A stretch of 64,000 nucleotides of DNA from Natronobeatus ordinarius. GTDB lineage: Archaea; Halobacteriota; Halobacteria; Halobacteriales; Natrialbaceae. Location of the stretch: positions 868,001 to 932,000 of the forward strand of contig NZ_CP101456.1 of NCBI RefSeq assembly GCF_024362485.1. Reading direction: 5' to 3'. The notes under the pieces were generated by a model, which did not search any database, was not told the DNA's origin, and saw only the letters and a list, made by a program, of their open reading frames with translations. The position numbers were made by a program, and so were the translations under genes. This document shows, piece after piece, positions 34,876-43,249 of this stretch; within the stretch, counting starts at the first letter, position 1, and each line of letters opens with the position of its first letter.

Positions 34876-35696
34876 TCCGCGGCGATCGAACAGACACCCT
34901 CGTACTCGACGTCGTGAATCGATTCGATCGCCGGGTCGCCACCACAGACTGGACACGTGGGGTTGGGCTTGATCTCGACAGTGTCGAACGTCATGTCCAT
35001 CGCGTCGTACATCAGCAAGCGGCCCTCGAGCAGCTCGCCGTTCCCGAGGAAGTACTTGACGGCCTCGGTCGCCTGGATACAGCCGACGGTGCCAGGGAGG
35101 ACGCCGAGGACGCCGGTCGTTGCACAGTCGGGAACCGTTCCGGGCTCGGGTGCTTCGGGGAAGATGCATCGATAACAGGGACCGTCGCCGTCGTTCGTGA
35201 ACGTCGTCACCTGCCCCTCGAACCGGTAGATCGCGCCGTGACAGAGCGGGACGTTCTCGAGGACGCAGTGGTCGTTGAGCAGGTAGCGGGTGGCGAAGTT
35301 GTCGCTGGCGTCGAGGACGAGGTCGTAGCCGTCGACGAGCGCCCTGACGTTCTCCGGCGTGAGCCGCGTCTCGTACGGTTCGACGTCGACGTCGGGGTTC
35401 AGCCCGCGGACGAAGTCGGCGGCACTCTCGGCTTTCGGCTTGCCCACGTCCTCGTCGCGGTGGACGATCTGGCGTTGTAAGTTCGACCGTTCGACGACGT
35501 CGTCGTCGACGATCCCCAGTCGGCCGACGCCAGCGGCGGCGAGGTACTGGATGGCCGGCGAACCCAGTCCGCCCGCTCCGACGACCAGCACGCTCCCGTC
35601 GAGCAGCCGTTTCTGTCCCTCTGGACCCACCTCGTCCATGATGACGTGTCTCGAGTACCGGTCGAGCTGGGTCGCGTCCAGGCGAAGGTCGCTCAT
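34872..35696 (-). CDS. ubaA: Ubiquitin-like/SAMP-activating E1 enzyme UbaA (ThiF/MoeB family)
   Basis: 274 residues. The ATP-binding G-A-G-G-L-G-S-P (40-47) and D-x-D-V-V (64-68) motifs are followed by the catalytic Cys191 in P-D-C-A-T-T-G and two zinc pairs, C-Y-R-C (174-177) and C-P-V-C (248-251). In Haloferax UbaA adenylates the SAMP proteins for sampylation, tRNA thiolation and molybdopterin sulfur transfer, which links it to moaE at 9364. The start at 35696 is the conserved M-S-D-L-R-L; more upstream codons are not conserved. Both sides carry a palindromic element. Confidence 0.93.
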   Translation of the reverse strand: MSDLRLDATQLDRYSRHVIMDEVGPEGQKRLLDGSVLVVGAGGLGSPAIQYLAAAGVGRLGIVDDDVVERSNLQRQIVHRDEDVGKPKAESAADFVRGLNPDVDVEPYETRLTPENVRALVDGYDLVLDASDNFATRYLLNDHCVLENVPLCHGAIYRFEGQVTTFTNDGDGPCYRCIFPEAPEPGTVPDCATTGVLGVLPGTVGCIQATEAVKYFLGNGELLEGRLLMYDAMDMTFDTVEIKPNPTCPVCGGDPAIESIHDVEYEGVCSIAAD

Positions 35697-35733
35697 AGGA
35701 CGACCTTGGCGCGAGAAGGGAAAAAGTGGATGG

Positions 35734-35819
35734 GTCATAACGACAGTTGGAACCGGTTACCGGTGATCACCGTCCCGGTGGGGCGATCACCGACAAGAGA
35801 CGACAACCATCGTTATGAC
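35734..35819. repeat. 86-base palindromic element, right copy flanking ubaA
   Basis: A palindrome with outer arms GTCATAACGACAGTTG and the complement of CAACCATCGTTATGAC (14 of 16 match), an inner stem around a 10-base loop, and the same length as the left copy. The segment 35761-35819 is a near-exact reverse complement of 34791-34850, so the pair forms large inverted repeats around ubaA. Confidence 0.85.
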
Positions 35820-35875
35820 GTGCAGCCCGCGGGCACAAACGTCAATCGCTCGCCACCGATCGTCAATCGGCTGGC

Positions 35876-36058
35876 TCAACTCGAGTCGTCGGGGTCGTAA
35901 AAGAGGTAGCCCGCGACGCCCGCCAGACCGAACGCGAGCGTCAGCAACGGCCACCGTCCGAGCTCACGGCCGGTCACGTAGCCGTGGACGGTCACGCAGG
36001 CTGTGAACCCGACGTGGGCAGCGACCGTCGCCACGAGAAACGTCACCAGCTCCATCAC
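35876..36058 (-). CDS. Small membrane protein, hypothetical
   Basis: 60 residues (59 if the second Met at 36055 is used), two helices (3-24 and 37-51), ending Y-D-P-D-D-S-S. Codon use is typical. No family recognised. It is divergent from the lipoprotein at 36144. Confidence 0.6.
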   Translation of the reverse strand: MMELVTFLVATVAAHVGFTACVTVHGYVTGRELGRWPLLTLAFGLAGVAGYLFYDPDDSS

Positions 36059-36143
36059 TCGAGTCGAGTGCCGACGCGCTCATAGCGATTTCGAACTACG
36101 GTGGGGAAAAAGTACTCGAGGCTCGCTTCCCGACTGTGACGTA

Positions 36144-36614
36144 GTGAACCGACGGACGTTCCTCGCATCGCTGCCGACTATCGCCTTCGCGGGATGTGCT
36201 GCGCGACTCGGCCTCGTCGACCGCGTCGTGGTCGTCGAGAAGTACGTCGAAACGGTCGACCGGGACGACCTCGAACGCGAGCACGAACTCGCCAGGAGAC
36301 GCTACCGGGCCGACGACGAGGAGCCGACCTACGAGGGGGCGATCCACGCGTTACTCGCGGACGACGTCGACGAGACGACCCCACTCGTGCTCTCTGCGTC
36401 GACGGGCGACGAACTCGAGCGCGAGTTCCTCGAGGTCCGCTACGGGGTCGTGGCGTGTGAGTCACCCGACGACGACCGCCGGGGTTGTCGAGACCTGCGG
36501 CTCTTTCTCGACGACTTCAACGAGGTCGAAGTCGGTGACGTCGTCGACCTCCGGGTGAGCGACGACGGAGCGGGGCTCGTCTCCGTCCACCAGCGCCGCG
36601 ACGAGCGAGGGTAA
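36144..36614 (+). CDS. Exported or lipid-anchored hypothetical protein
   Basis: 156 residues from a GTG start: V-N-R-R-T-F-L-A-S-L-P-T-I-A-F-A-G-C, a twin-arginine signal with lipobox (Cys18). The mature part is a small acidic beta-rich domain with a C...C pair (V-A-C-E and R-G-C-R) and no known motif. Longer frames upstream overlap the promoter, so the GTG is preferred; an A-rich TATA-like element lies near 36105-36114. Unknown function. Confidence 0.68.
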   Translation: MNRRTFLASLPTIAFAGCAARLGLVDRVVVVEKYVETVDRDDLEREHELARRRYRADDEEPTYEGAIHALLADDVDETTPLVLSASTGDELEREFLEVRYGVVACESPDDDRRGCRDLRLFLDDFNEVEVGDVVDLRVSDDGAGLVSVHQRRDERG

Positions 36615-36661
36615 TCGGCACGAACGGAGCCGTCCGACCGGTACACGACGGGTCGATCGAC

Positions 36662-36669
36662 GTATTTTT
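36662..36669 (+). promoter_or_regulatory. TATA box of the eS6 cluster
   Basis: GTATTTTT lies 26-33 bases before the ATG of the eS6 gene (36695). Confidence 0.6.
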
Positions 36670-36694
36670 GACCGCAGGCCGTTTTCCGTCGGTC

Positions 36695-37090
36695 ATGGCA
36701 AGTTTCACTGTCGTCGTCGGCGACCCCGAGTCGGGGGCGTCGTACCAGCTCGAAGCGGACGGACAGGACGCAAACCGGTTCCTCGGCAAGTCCATCGGCG
36801 ACGAGGTCGACGGAAGCGCCGTCTCCCTCGACGGCTACACGCTCGAGATCACGGGTGGCTCGGACGAGGCGGGTCGCCCGCTGAACGAGAGCGTCGCCGG
36901 TCCGGACTTAGACGAAGTGCTGATGAAAGAGCGCCAGACGGGCTACAAGCCCCAGCGCGACGGCGAGCGCCGACGCATCACGGTTCGCGGCCGCGAGCTC
37001 TCCGACGCGGTCGCCCAGGTGAACGCCACCGTCACCGAACGTGGCAACGCCTCGATCGCGGACCTGCTCGGCGAGGGCGACGACGAGTAA
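36695..37090 (+). CDS. rps6e: Small ribosomal subunit protein eS6
   Basis: 131 residues, M-A-S-F-T-V-V-V-G-D-P with the L-G-K-x-I-G-D-E-V-D-G core of eS6. It is a structural protein of the archaeal and eukaryotic 30S/40S subunit. The start is set by the TATA box and conserved N-terminus. It heads a cluster with two small conserved proteins and a membrane protein. Confidence 0.95.
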   Translation: MASFTVVVGDPESGASYQLEADGQDANRFLGKSIGDEVDGSAVSLDGYTLEITGGSDEAGRPLNESVAGPDLDEVLMKERQTGYKPQRDGERRRITVRGRELSDAVAQVNATVTERGNASIADLLGEGDDE

Positions 37091-37096
37091 CCCTCG

Positions 37097-37534
37097 ATGG
37101 CTGACCGCATCTCGAGCGATCACCCGTCGGTCGACACCGTGCGGGCGACGCTCGCGGAGACGGCGACCGGCGTTCGACTCGAGATCCCAGCCGACGAGCG
37201 TGAGGCGTTCCCGATCGACGAAGTCGTTCGGATCGTTCTCGGCGGCGACGAGCGATTCGCCCGAATCGAGCGAGCGCTCACGGGCGACGACCTGACGGTC
37301 TCCGGCGTCTACGACTCGCCGACGTTCGCTCGCGACCCGCGGGAGGGAACGGACCGCCTCGCCAAGTGGGTCACAGATAACGACGTCAGGACGGGCGGCT
37401 CCGTCCTCGTCGACGTCGTCGAACCGGCGTTTCTCTACGGGCTTCGCGCCCCCGGCGAAACCGCGGTCTACGAGGCCCGAGAGCCACCGAAAGACAGCCT
37501 CGCCTCGATCGCCGAGGAGCTCGAGGACGGCTGA
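37097..37534 (+). CDS. DUF7112-like conserved haloarchaeal protein
   Basis: 145 residues, alpha/beta, beginning M-A-D-R-I-S-S-D-H-P-S-V and including G-V-R-L-E-I-P-A-D and T-G-G-S-V-L-V-D-V-V-E-P. It follows eS6 by 6 bases, so co-transcription is expected, and this pairing is frequent in haloarchaea in my recollection. No catalytic motif is apparent. Confidence 0.78.
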   Translation: MADRISSDHPSVDTVRATLAETATGVRLEIPADEREAFPIDEVVRIVLGGDERFARIERALTGDDLTVSGVYDSPTFARDPREGTDRLAKWVTDNDVRTGGSVLVDVVEPAFLYGLRAPGETAVYEAREPPKDSLASIAEELEDG

Positions 37535-37582
37535 TCGGTCGCTGTCGCGTCCTTTTTCCCCTTCCGGAGAGAAGCCCGGGCC

Positions 37583-38011
37583 ATGAGTGACGCACGCGAG
37601 GAGTTTCTCGCCGGCGAGCGACCCGAGGACGTCGCCCTCTTTCTCGCCGACTCGTTCGTCGAGGACGACCGACTCGAGCGCTTTGGCGACCGGGTCGACG
37701 GCGGCTACCTGCTCGTCGTCGACGGCGAGCGCGGCCGCAACGCGTTCCAGGCGGCGACGGGCGTCGGCGCGATGGAGTTCGCCGGCGCAGCGATGGGACT
37801 CGAGGGGATCGTCGACGGCGATCTGACGGGTGGGACCTGTCCCAACGAACTCGAGGGCGGAGACCACGAGGTCCAGTTCGTCTTCGCGTTCGCCGAGGAA
37901 CAGAACGAGGAGGTTGGCGGCATCTACGCCGAGGGGGACGTGATCCACGCCTACGCGCAGTGTCGGTGCGGGACGGCGTACTCGGATCGGTGGACCGTCG
38001 TCGACGAGTGA
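37583..38011 (+). CDS. DUF5807-like conserved haloarchaeal protein
   Basis: 142 residues. Start M-S-D-A-R-E-E-F-L-A-G-E-R-P-E-D-V-A; the C-terminal half contains a C-P-N-E...C-R-C cluster and Q-F-V-F-A-F-A-E-E-Q. No enzyme signature. Placed in the DUF5807 family from memory. It follows DUF7112 by 48 bases in the eS6 cluster. Confidence 0.75.
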   Translation: MSDAREEFLAGERPEDVALFLADSFVEDDRLERFGDRVDGGYLLVVDGERGRNAFQAATGVGAMEFAGAAMGLEGIVDGDLTGGTCPNELEGGDHEVQFVFAFAEEQNEEVGGIYAEGDVIHAYAQCRCGTAYSDRWTVVDE

Positions 38012-38066
38012 CGGCGCTGTCGCCAAGCCGCAGGCTTTTCCCCCTGTCACGCGAATTGGAAGGAAT

Positions 38067-38762
38067 ATGAGTTCGTTCGAGACGCCACACGAGACTCGAC
38101 GCGGTGTCCTCCTCTCGGGTCGTGAGTGGCGCGTCGTCGGCGGTGCCAGTGCGTTGATGGCGATCAACGTGGTCCTGATGTACCTCCTCGCCGTGTCGCC
38201 ACTCGCGGTGATCAACGAGTTTCTCTTCGCGGTTCCGATCGTCGGCGTGCTCGTCTACGGGGCGGCGATCGTCGCCGGCGAGTGGGTCGCCGAACGCGGC
38301 GTGGAGGGTGGGGACTTCGGCGTCGCGTTTGTCGGCCTGGTGATCTTACAGCTCGCGTTTGGCATCTTCGGTGCGGGGGTGCTCGCGTTCGTTCCCCCGG
38401 ACGTCCGTGTGACCGCCTTGGGGCTGACGGCGATCGTCGTTGCGGTACTGACGGGACTGATCGCAACCTACGTCTACGCGCGCTCACAGACGTTCGAGCA
38501 CTGGGGACGGTACGCCAATTTCTCGTTCATCGGCGGCGTCGTGGCGATCCTGATCGGGACGTTCGTCTCGCCCGTCCTGCTCGTCGGCTTCCTCCTGATC
38601 TTCCTCGGCTTCCTCCTCCGACTGGGCTGGGAGATCTGGCGCGTGCGCGACCACCGGACCGGGTCGGTCGCGCTCCAGACGATCGGCGTCTACATCGCCG
38701 TCGCCGGCGTCTTCGTCCACGTGTTGCAACTCGTGCTCCGGTACCTCGCCTCGCGCGAGTGA
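38067..38762 (+). CDS. Seven-helix membrane protein, unknown function
   Basis: 231 residues with about seven hydrophobic helices between residues 24 and 225 and short loops; no catalytic or transport motif is obvious. The N-terminus S-S-F-E-T-P-H-E-T-R-R-G is soluble. It ends the eS6 cluster, and the vapC remnant begins six bases later on the opposite strand. Confidence 0.78.
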   Translation: MSSFETPHETRRGVLLSGREWRVVGGASALMAINVVLMYLLAVSPLAVINEFLFAVPIVGVLVYGAAIVAGEWVAERGVEGGDFGVAFVGLVILQLAFGIFGAGVLAFVPPDVRVTALGLTAIVVAVLTGLIATYVYARSQTFEHWGRYANFSFIGGVVAILIGTFVSPVLLVGFLLIFLGFLLRLGWEIWRVRDHRTGSVALQTIGVYIAVAGVFVHVLQLVLRYLASRE

Positions 38763-38767
38763 TCGCG

Positions 38768-39457
38768 TTAGTACGTCTCGACCGAAACGTCCTCGAGTCG
38801 CTCGAAGTCCGTGACGTTTCTCGTCAGCTACCCACGACTAACGTCGTGGGCTTGCGCGTGGCCTCCCACTCTGGCCGTCAGACGACGGCAGGAGAGCGGA
38901 GCTACCGTTCGTGGTCATCGGCCCGCGCTTCGGGGCTGGCTGACGGACAGCCCAACCCACGGGGAACGGATACCGCTCGGCGGTATCCGCAACCGCGTTC
39001 GGCTCGTTGGCCCCGTGGTACAGTCTGGTCGCCCACCACGGTATCTCGCAAAAGCACCGATACTGCGTCTCGCCGTGGACAGTTCCACTCTGAGCCACGC
39101 GCCCGGCCACGGCAAGGCCGGGCGCTCGCTCCACGAAGCGGTTTTCTCGCGGGTCACACGCCGGCCACCGCGAGTGCCTTTGTGGGGGGAGCGTCCCGTG
39201 GACAGGGCGCGTCATGTGGCTATCGGATGTACGGGCGGAACGACGAAAAACGTTGAGGAGGCAGCCTGCCGACATCGTTCAGTTGGCTCCCACCAGGTCG
39301 GCTTCCTCCCACGGCTGAAGCCGTGGGCTTCCGCCTCGAAATCATTTCATGTGAGAACCGGTTCGTCGACCACGTCGGCCGTCGCTCCAATGATCGCGTC
39401 GCTGTCCCCAACTGGACGTCCGTCCGCAGATAGTTCTTGACAGCTGTCAGTGAGGTT
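38768..39457 (-). pseudogene. VapC-like PIN-domain toxin remnant, interrupted by the insertion element
   Basis: On the minus strand 39353-39457 encodes G-R-P-V-G-D-S-D-A-I-I-G-A-T-A then D-E-P-V-L, and 38768-38824 encodes T-R-N-V-T-D-F-E-R-L-E-D-V-S-V-E-T-Y-stop. Joined across the element in frame they give the standard end of a VapC toxin (V-L-T-R-N-V-x-D-F), with two of the PIN acidic residues. The N-terminal half is missing: stop codons lie just upstream of 39457. It is therefore a decayed type II toxin, truncated and then split, or split and then decayed. Confidence 0.82.
38825..39352 (+). mobile_element. 528-base transposase-less IS200/IS605-like element
   Basis: The ends carry the hairpins typical of haloarchaeal IS200/IS605 elements: CCCACGAC-TAAC-GTCGTGGG at 38831-38850 and CCCACGGCT-GA-AGCCGTGGG at 39308-39327. 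Removal of 38825-39352 rejoins the vapC frame exactly, with no target duplication beyond an ambiguous GT, as expected for this family. No TnpA or TnpB reading frame is visible. The interior folds into several hairpins (38933-38953, 38967-38989, 39099-39125), suggesting conserved RNA or DNA structure. Confidence 0.8.
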
Positions 39458-39591
39458 CTATTACCAGTTTGACCTGTACTGACCAAAACTGGTACTGGCC
39501 AATTCGATAGTTTGCACAACGAGTGCACGAGAACCGTTCTATAGTGTTCTTCAACAGACGTACGGGGTGTTGATGCGCGTCCCGAAGGCGT

Positions 39592-41310
39592 TCAGTCCCG
39601 CTTCACGGCGGGGTTCGTCACCGCGCCGTTGGCCGCCGAGTCGAACGCCTCCCCGTACTTCGCGAGCACGCCACTGTCGTAGTTCGGCTCAGGGTCGAAG
39701 CCTTCGAGTCGTTCTTCGAGCTCCTCCTCGCTGAGGTCGACCGACAGCTCGAGGTCGTCGATGTCGATGGTTACGGTGTCGCCGTCCGCTAAGGCGGCGA
39801 TCGGGCCGCCGACGTAGGCCTCGGGTGCGACGTGGCCGATGGAAAAGCCTCGCGTCGCCCCGGAGAACCGACCGTCCGTAAAGAGCGCGACGTCCTCGGC
39901 GTGGCCCTGGCCGGCGACGGCGCTCGTGACGCCGAGCATCTCGCGCATGCCGGGGCCGCCCCGTGGCCCTTCGTTGCGGATACAGAGCACGTCACCCTCT
40001 TCGACGTGCCCTTCCTGGACGTAGGCCATGGCGTTCTCTTCGTTCTCGAACACCCGGACCGGCCCCTCGTGGTGGAGGTGGTCCTCGCCGGTGATCTTGA
40101 TGACAGCGCCGTCGGGCGCGAGGTTGCCCGTCAGGATGCGGATGGCGCCGCGCTCGTGGATCGGGTCGGCCACGGTGTGGAGGAAGTCGGCGTCGAGCTC
40201 GGCGACCTGCGGCGGGTCGACCCGCTCGAGTGCCTCGGCCATCGTCTCGCCTGTCACCGTGAGCGCGTCGCCGTGGAGGAGGTCCGCCTCGAGCAGTTCA
40301 CGGAGAACGACCGGCACGCCGCCGATCTCGTGGAGGTCGTTCATCACCTTCTGTCCGCCGGGCTGGAGATCGGCGATCTTCGGCGTCCGCCGACTGATCT
40401 CGTTGAAGTCCTCGACCTCGAGATCGATGCCCGCCTCGGCGGCCAGTGCGAGCAGGTGGAGGACGGCGTTGGTCGAGCCGCCGACGGCGACCTGCAGGGC
40501 GATGGCGTTCTCGAACGACTCACGGGAGAGGAAGTCCGAAGGTCGGCGGCCGGCCTCGACGGCCTCGACGGCGAGTTCGCCGCTCTCGCGGGCGACGTCG
40601 TACCGACTGTCGTCCTCGGCGGGCGGGGAGGCCGACCCCAGCGGCGCGAAGCCGAGCGCCTCGGAGATCGACGACATCGTGTTCGCGGTGAACATCCCGC
40701 CACAGGAGCCCGCCCCGGGGCAGGCGTGGCGCTCGAGTTCGTCGAGTTCCTCCGGGGCCATCTCCCCGTCGGCGACGGCACCGACGCCCTCGAAGACGTT
40801 CTGGATGGTGACGTCTCGACCGTCGTGTTCGCCGGGCATGATCGAGCCGCCGTAGAGGAACACCGAGGGGAGGTCCGTCCGGATGGCGGCCATCATCATT
40901 CCGGGCATGTTCTTGTCACAGCCGCCGACGGTCACGAGCCCGTCGATGCGCTCGCCGAAGGCGACGAGTTCGACGGAGTCGGTGATCACCTCCCGGGAAA
41001 TCAGCGACGCCTTCATCCCCTCCGTCCCCATCGAGATCGCGTCGGAGATCGTGATCGTCCCGAACTCGATCGGCATGCCGCCGGCCGTCTCGACGCCCTC
41101 GATCGCCGAGGCGGCCACGTCGTCTAAGTGGACGTTACACGGCGTGATGTCCGCCGCCGGGTTCGCCACGCCGATCATCGGCGAGGACAGGTCCTCGTCG
41201 TCGAAACCCATCGCCCGAAACATCGCGCGGTGCGGGGCGCGTTCTGCCCCCTGGGTCACCTCGCGGCTCGGGAGGTCGTCTTTGCCGTAGTCGAATGGTT
41301 CGTCGCTCAT
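39592..41310 (-). CDS. ilvD: Dihydroxy-acid dehydratase
   Basis: 572 residues. It dehydrates dihydroxy acids in valine, leucine and isoleucine synthesis using an Fe-S cluster. Cluster cysteines are in [20 protein letters not shown] and the N-terminal T-P-C-N region. The [10 protein letters not shown] start at 41310 is preferred; eleven extra codons upstream are not conserved. It is near but not part of a visible ilv operon. Confidence 0.95.
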   Translation of the reverse strand: MSDEPFDYGKDDLPSREVTQGAERAPHRAMFRAMGFDDEDLSSPMIGVANPAADITPCNVHLDDVAASAIEGVETAGGMPIEFGTITISDAISMGTEGMKASLISREVITDSVELVAFGERIDGLVTVGGCDKNMPGMMMAAIRTDLPSVFLYGGSIMPGEHDGRDVTIQNVFEGVGAVADGEMAPEELDELERHACPGAGSCGGMFTANTMSSISEALGFAPLGSASPPAEDDSRYDVARESGELAVEAVEAGRRPSDFLSRESFENAIALQVAVGGSTNAVLHLLALAAEAGIDLEVEDFNEISRRTPKIADLQPGGQKVMNDLHEIGGVPVVLRELLEADLLHGDALTVTGETMAEALERVDPPQVAELDADFLHTVADPIHERGAIRILTGNLAPDGAVIKITGEDHLHHEGPVRVFENEENAMAYVQEGHVEEGDVLCIRNEGPRGGPGMREMLGVTSAVAGQGHAEDVALFTDGRFSGATRGFSIGHVAPEAYVGGPIAALADGDTVTIDIDDLELSVDLSEEELEERLEGFDPEPNYDSGVLAKYGEAFDSAANGAVTNPAVKRD

Positions 41311-41386
41311 GATGGAGTGTTCACTCGAGTCGAACCCACTCACCCGAAGGGGTCAAAGGTTGCGGTCGACACGGGAATAGCCGGTT

Positions 41387-42424
41387 TCAGTCCATCCGGA
41401 AGACCAGCACGTTCTGATGGACCATCGACGGCACGAACGAGAACGGATAGCCGTAGACGTGAAGGTCCTTCAGGGGATCGTACCAGATCAGGTTCGCCTT
41501 GAGCGTCACCGGCGCGGCCCCTTCGATCGCCCGCGCGAGGTCCGCCGAGAGGAACTCGTAGCGCTGCTCGCGGTACATGTCCCCGATGAAGACGACGACG
41601 TATCCCTCCGGCGTCACCGTCCGGGTGAATCGCTCGAACTTCTCGGCCATGTCCGCGAGCCACTCGTCTTTCGTCGCCATCGGTTCGTCGTCGAATCCGT
41701 CCGTACCCGAGTCGTCTCCCTCGTCTCCGTCGAACGCCCCCAGCTTGCTCTTTCGCGTTGCGCGCTCGTTTCGCGTCTGCTCGAGTTCGTCCATGTGCCA
41801 GTACGGGACGTCCGTCAGCAGGAGGTCGACCGAGTCGTCGGGGAGCTCCTCGACGAGGTCGGCGCAGTCGCCGTGACGAACGTCCTGTTCGGCGAGCGGC
41901 GGCTCTCCGCGAGCCCGGCGCTCGGCGTTCTCGCGCTCGAGGACGTCCTCGTAGAGCTCGATCCACCGCCGGTTCCGCTCGAAGCCGGTCGCCTCGCGCA
42001 GGCCGGTCCCCTCGTGTTCGCAGAAACTGGCCCCCAGCAAGGTGCCGCCGACGCCGGCGAACGGGTCGAGGACGGTGTCGCCGGCCTTGCTGAACCGGCC
42101 GATCAGCTCCGCGCAGAGTCGTGGGGGTTTCTGCCCACCGTGTTCACTGCGCAGGTCGTGCTGGACGTCCGGCGGGTACCGCTGTGCGATGACGGACTTC
42201 GTCGCGTACTTCCACTCCTTGCCCGTGAGGTCGTTGACCCGGTTGCGCTCGTCGTAGATCCCCCGGCCCTCGAGGTAGGTCTGGTGGGCTTCGAGCTCGT
42301 CGACGTCGACCACCTCGCCGTCGTCGATCGGGAGCGAGTCGGCTCGAGCGCGCTCGGCGTCGAACCCGCCGTCGTCGGTCGTGAACAGGCGACTCTGTCG
42401 GTGGCGCTCCCCGTCGTCGGCCAT
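41387..42424 (-). CDS. Class I DNA/RNA methyltransferase of the N4/N6 type
   Basis: 345 residues. SAM motif I is L-D-P-F-A-G-V-G-G-T-L-L-G-A and motif IV is T-D-V-P-Y-W-H-M, a variant of the (D/S)-P-P-Y motif of amino-methyltransferases in which the first Pro is Val. The order IV after I with a recognition insert between fits the N4/N6 group, but the D-V-P-Y variant could also mean an RNA (Trm11-like) enzyme. No restriction gene is adjacent, so any DNA methylation would be orphan. The 5' end is at the conserved M-A-D-D-G. Confidence 0.85.
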   Translation of the reverse strand: MADDGERHRQSRLFTTDDGGFDAERARADSLPIDDGEVVDVDELEAHQTYLEGRGIYDERNRVNDLTGKEWKYATKSVIAQRYPPDVQHDLRSEHGGQKPPRLCAELIGRFSKAGDTVLDPFAGVGGTLLGASFCEHEGTGLREATGFERNRRWIELYEDVLERENAERRARGEPPLAEQDVRHGDCADLVEELPDDSVDLLLTDVPYWHMDELEQTRNERATRKSKLGAFDGDEGDDSGTDGFDDEPMATKDEWLADMAEKFERFTRTVTPEGYVVVFIGDMYREQRYEFLSADLARAIEGAAPVTLKANLIWYDPLKDLHVYGYPFSFVPSMVHQNVLVFRMD

Positions 42425-42562
42425 GGTCGGTGTGCTCGTTCCGGCGGCATAAGCGCTCGCCATCGCCCTTCGGCCCGTCGCCACACCCCGTCTGCCCGCG
42501 GAACGCCAGCAGGTGCAACCCGTATCGAGGTGTTTTTCAGTCGTTCGAACCAATATCGGTCC

Positions 42563-43249
42563 GTGCTGTCGGTCGAACTCCACGTCCACTCGGCGCTCTC
42601 CTACGACGGTCGGGACCCCGTCGAACTCATTCTGGAACAGGCCCGGGCCGTCGGCCTCGACGCGGTCGCGGTGACCGACCACGACGAGATCGACGCGAGC
42701 CTCGAGGCCGTCGACCTCGCGCCGGAGTACGGCCTGGTCGCCATCCCGGGCATCGAGATTTCGAGCAAGGCGGGCCACGTCCTCGGACTCGGCGTCGAGG
42801 AGGCCGTCCCACCCGGCTTGCCCTTCGAGGAGACCCTCGAGCGGATCCGCGAGCAGGGTGGTCTCGCCGTCGTTCCACACCCGTTCCAGGAGTCGCGCCA
42901 CGGCGTGATGGCGCGGATCACGCGCGAACAACTCGGGATGGCCGACGCGATCGAGGTGTACAACTCGCGGCTGCTCACCGGCCGGGCGAACCGCCAGGCC
43001 GAACGGTTCGCTCGCTCGCGCGGGCTCCCGATGACGGCCGGGAGCGACGCCCACATCAGCGAGATGGTCGGCCAGGCGGTGACCCGCGTCGGGGCCGACG
43101 AGCCCGACGTCGACGCGATCCTCGAGGCGATTCGTGCGGGCCGGACGTCGGTCGAGGGGAAGCGAACCCCCTGGCACATCAGCTTCCGGCAGGCCGCCGG
43201 CGGAGCGAAACGCCGGGTGAAGAGCCGCGTCTCGGAGCTGCTCGAATGA
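42563..43249 (+). CDS. PHP-domain metal-dependent phosphoesterase
   Basis: 228 residues from a GTG start (V-L-S-V-E-L-H-V-H-S). The PHP metal motifs are visible: H-V-H-S-A (7-11), D-H-D-E-I-D (40-45), a Glu in G-I-E-I-S, V-P-H-P-F, and G-S-D-A-H. PHP proteins hydrolyse phosphoesters of nucleotides, histidinol phosphate or nucleic acids; the substrate is not clear here. Its stop overlaps the next gene by four bases. Confidence 0.9.
   Translation: MLSVELHVHSALSYDGRDPVELILEQARAVGLDAVAVTDHDEIDASLEAVDLAPEYGLVAIPGIEISSKAGHVLGLGVEEAVPPGLPFEETLERIREQGGLAVVPHPFQESRHGVMARITREQLGMADAIEVYNSRLLTGRANRQAERFARSRGLPMTAGSDAHISEMVGQAVTRVGADEPDVDAILEAIRAGRTSVEGKRTPWHISFRQAAGGAKRRVKSRVSELLE

Larger units (their letters stand above)
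38763..39591. other. 829-base gene-poor region: vapC remnant plus inserted element
   Basis: This gap holds the two halves of a PIN-toxin pseudogene (38768-38824 and 39353-39457), a 528-base IS200/IS605-like element between them, and about 130 bases (39458-39591) of non-coding sequence next to ilvD. Long open frames in the element are not convincing proteins. Confidence 0.8.

Noticed and set aside
38811-39440. Long open frames through the insertion element on both strands
   Set aside because: They are Arg/Pro/Ser-rich, show no TnpA or TnpB motif and overlap strong hairpins and the vapC fragments. Open frames are common by chance at this GC content.
39832-41127. 431-residue plus-strand frame opposite ilvD
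   Set aside because: Antisense shadow of ilvD with low-complexity Arg/Glu/Val composition and no motif.
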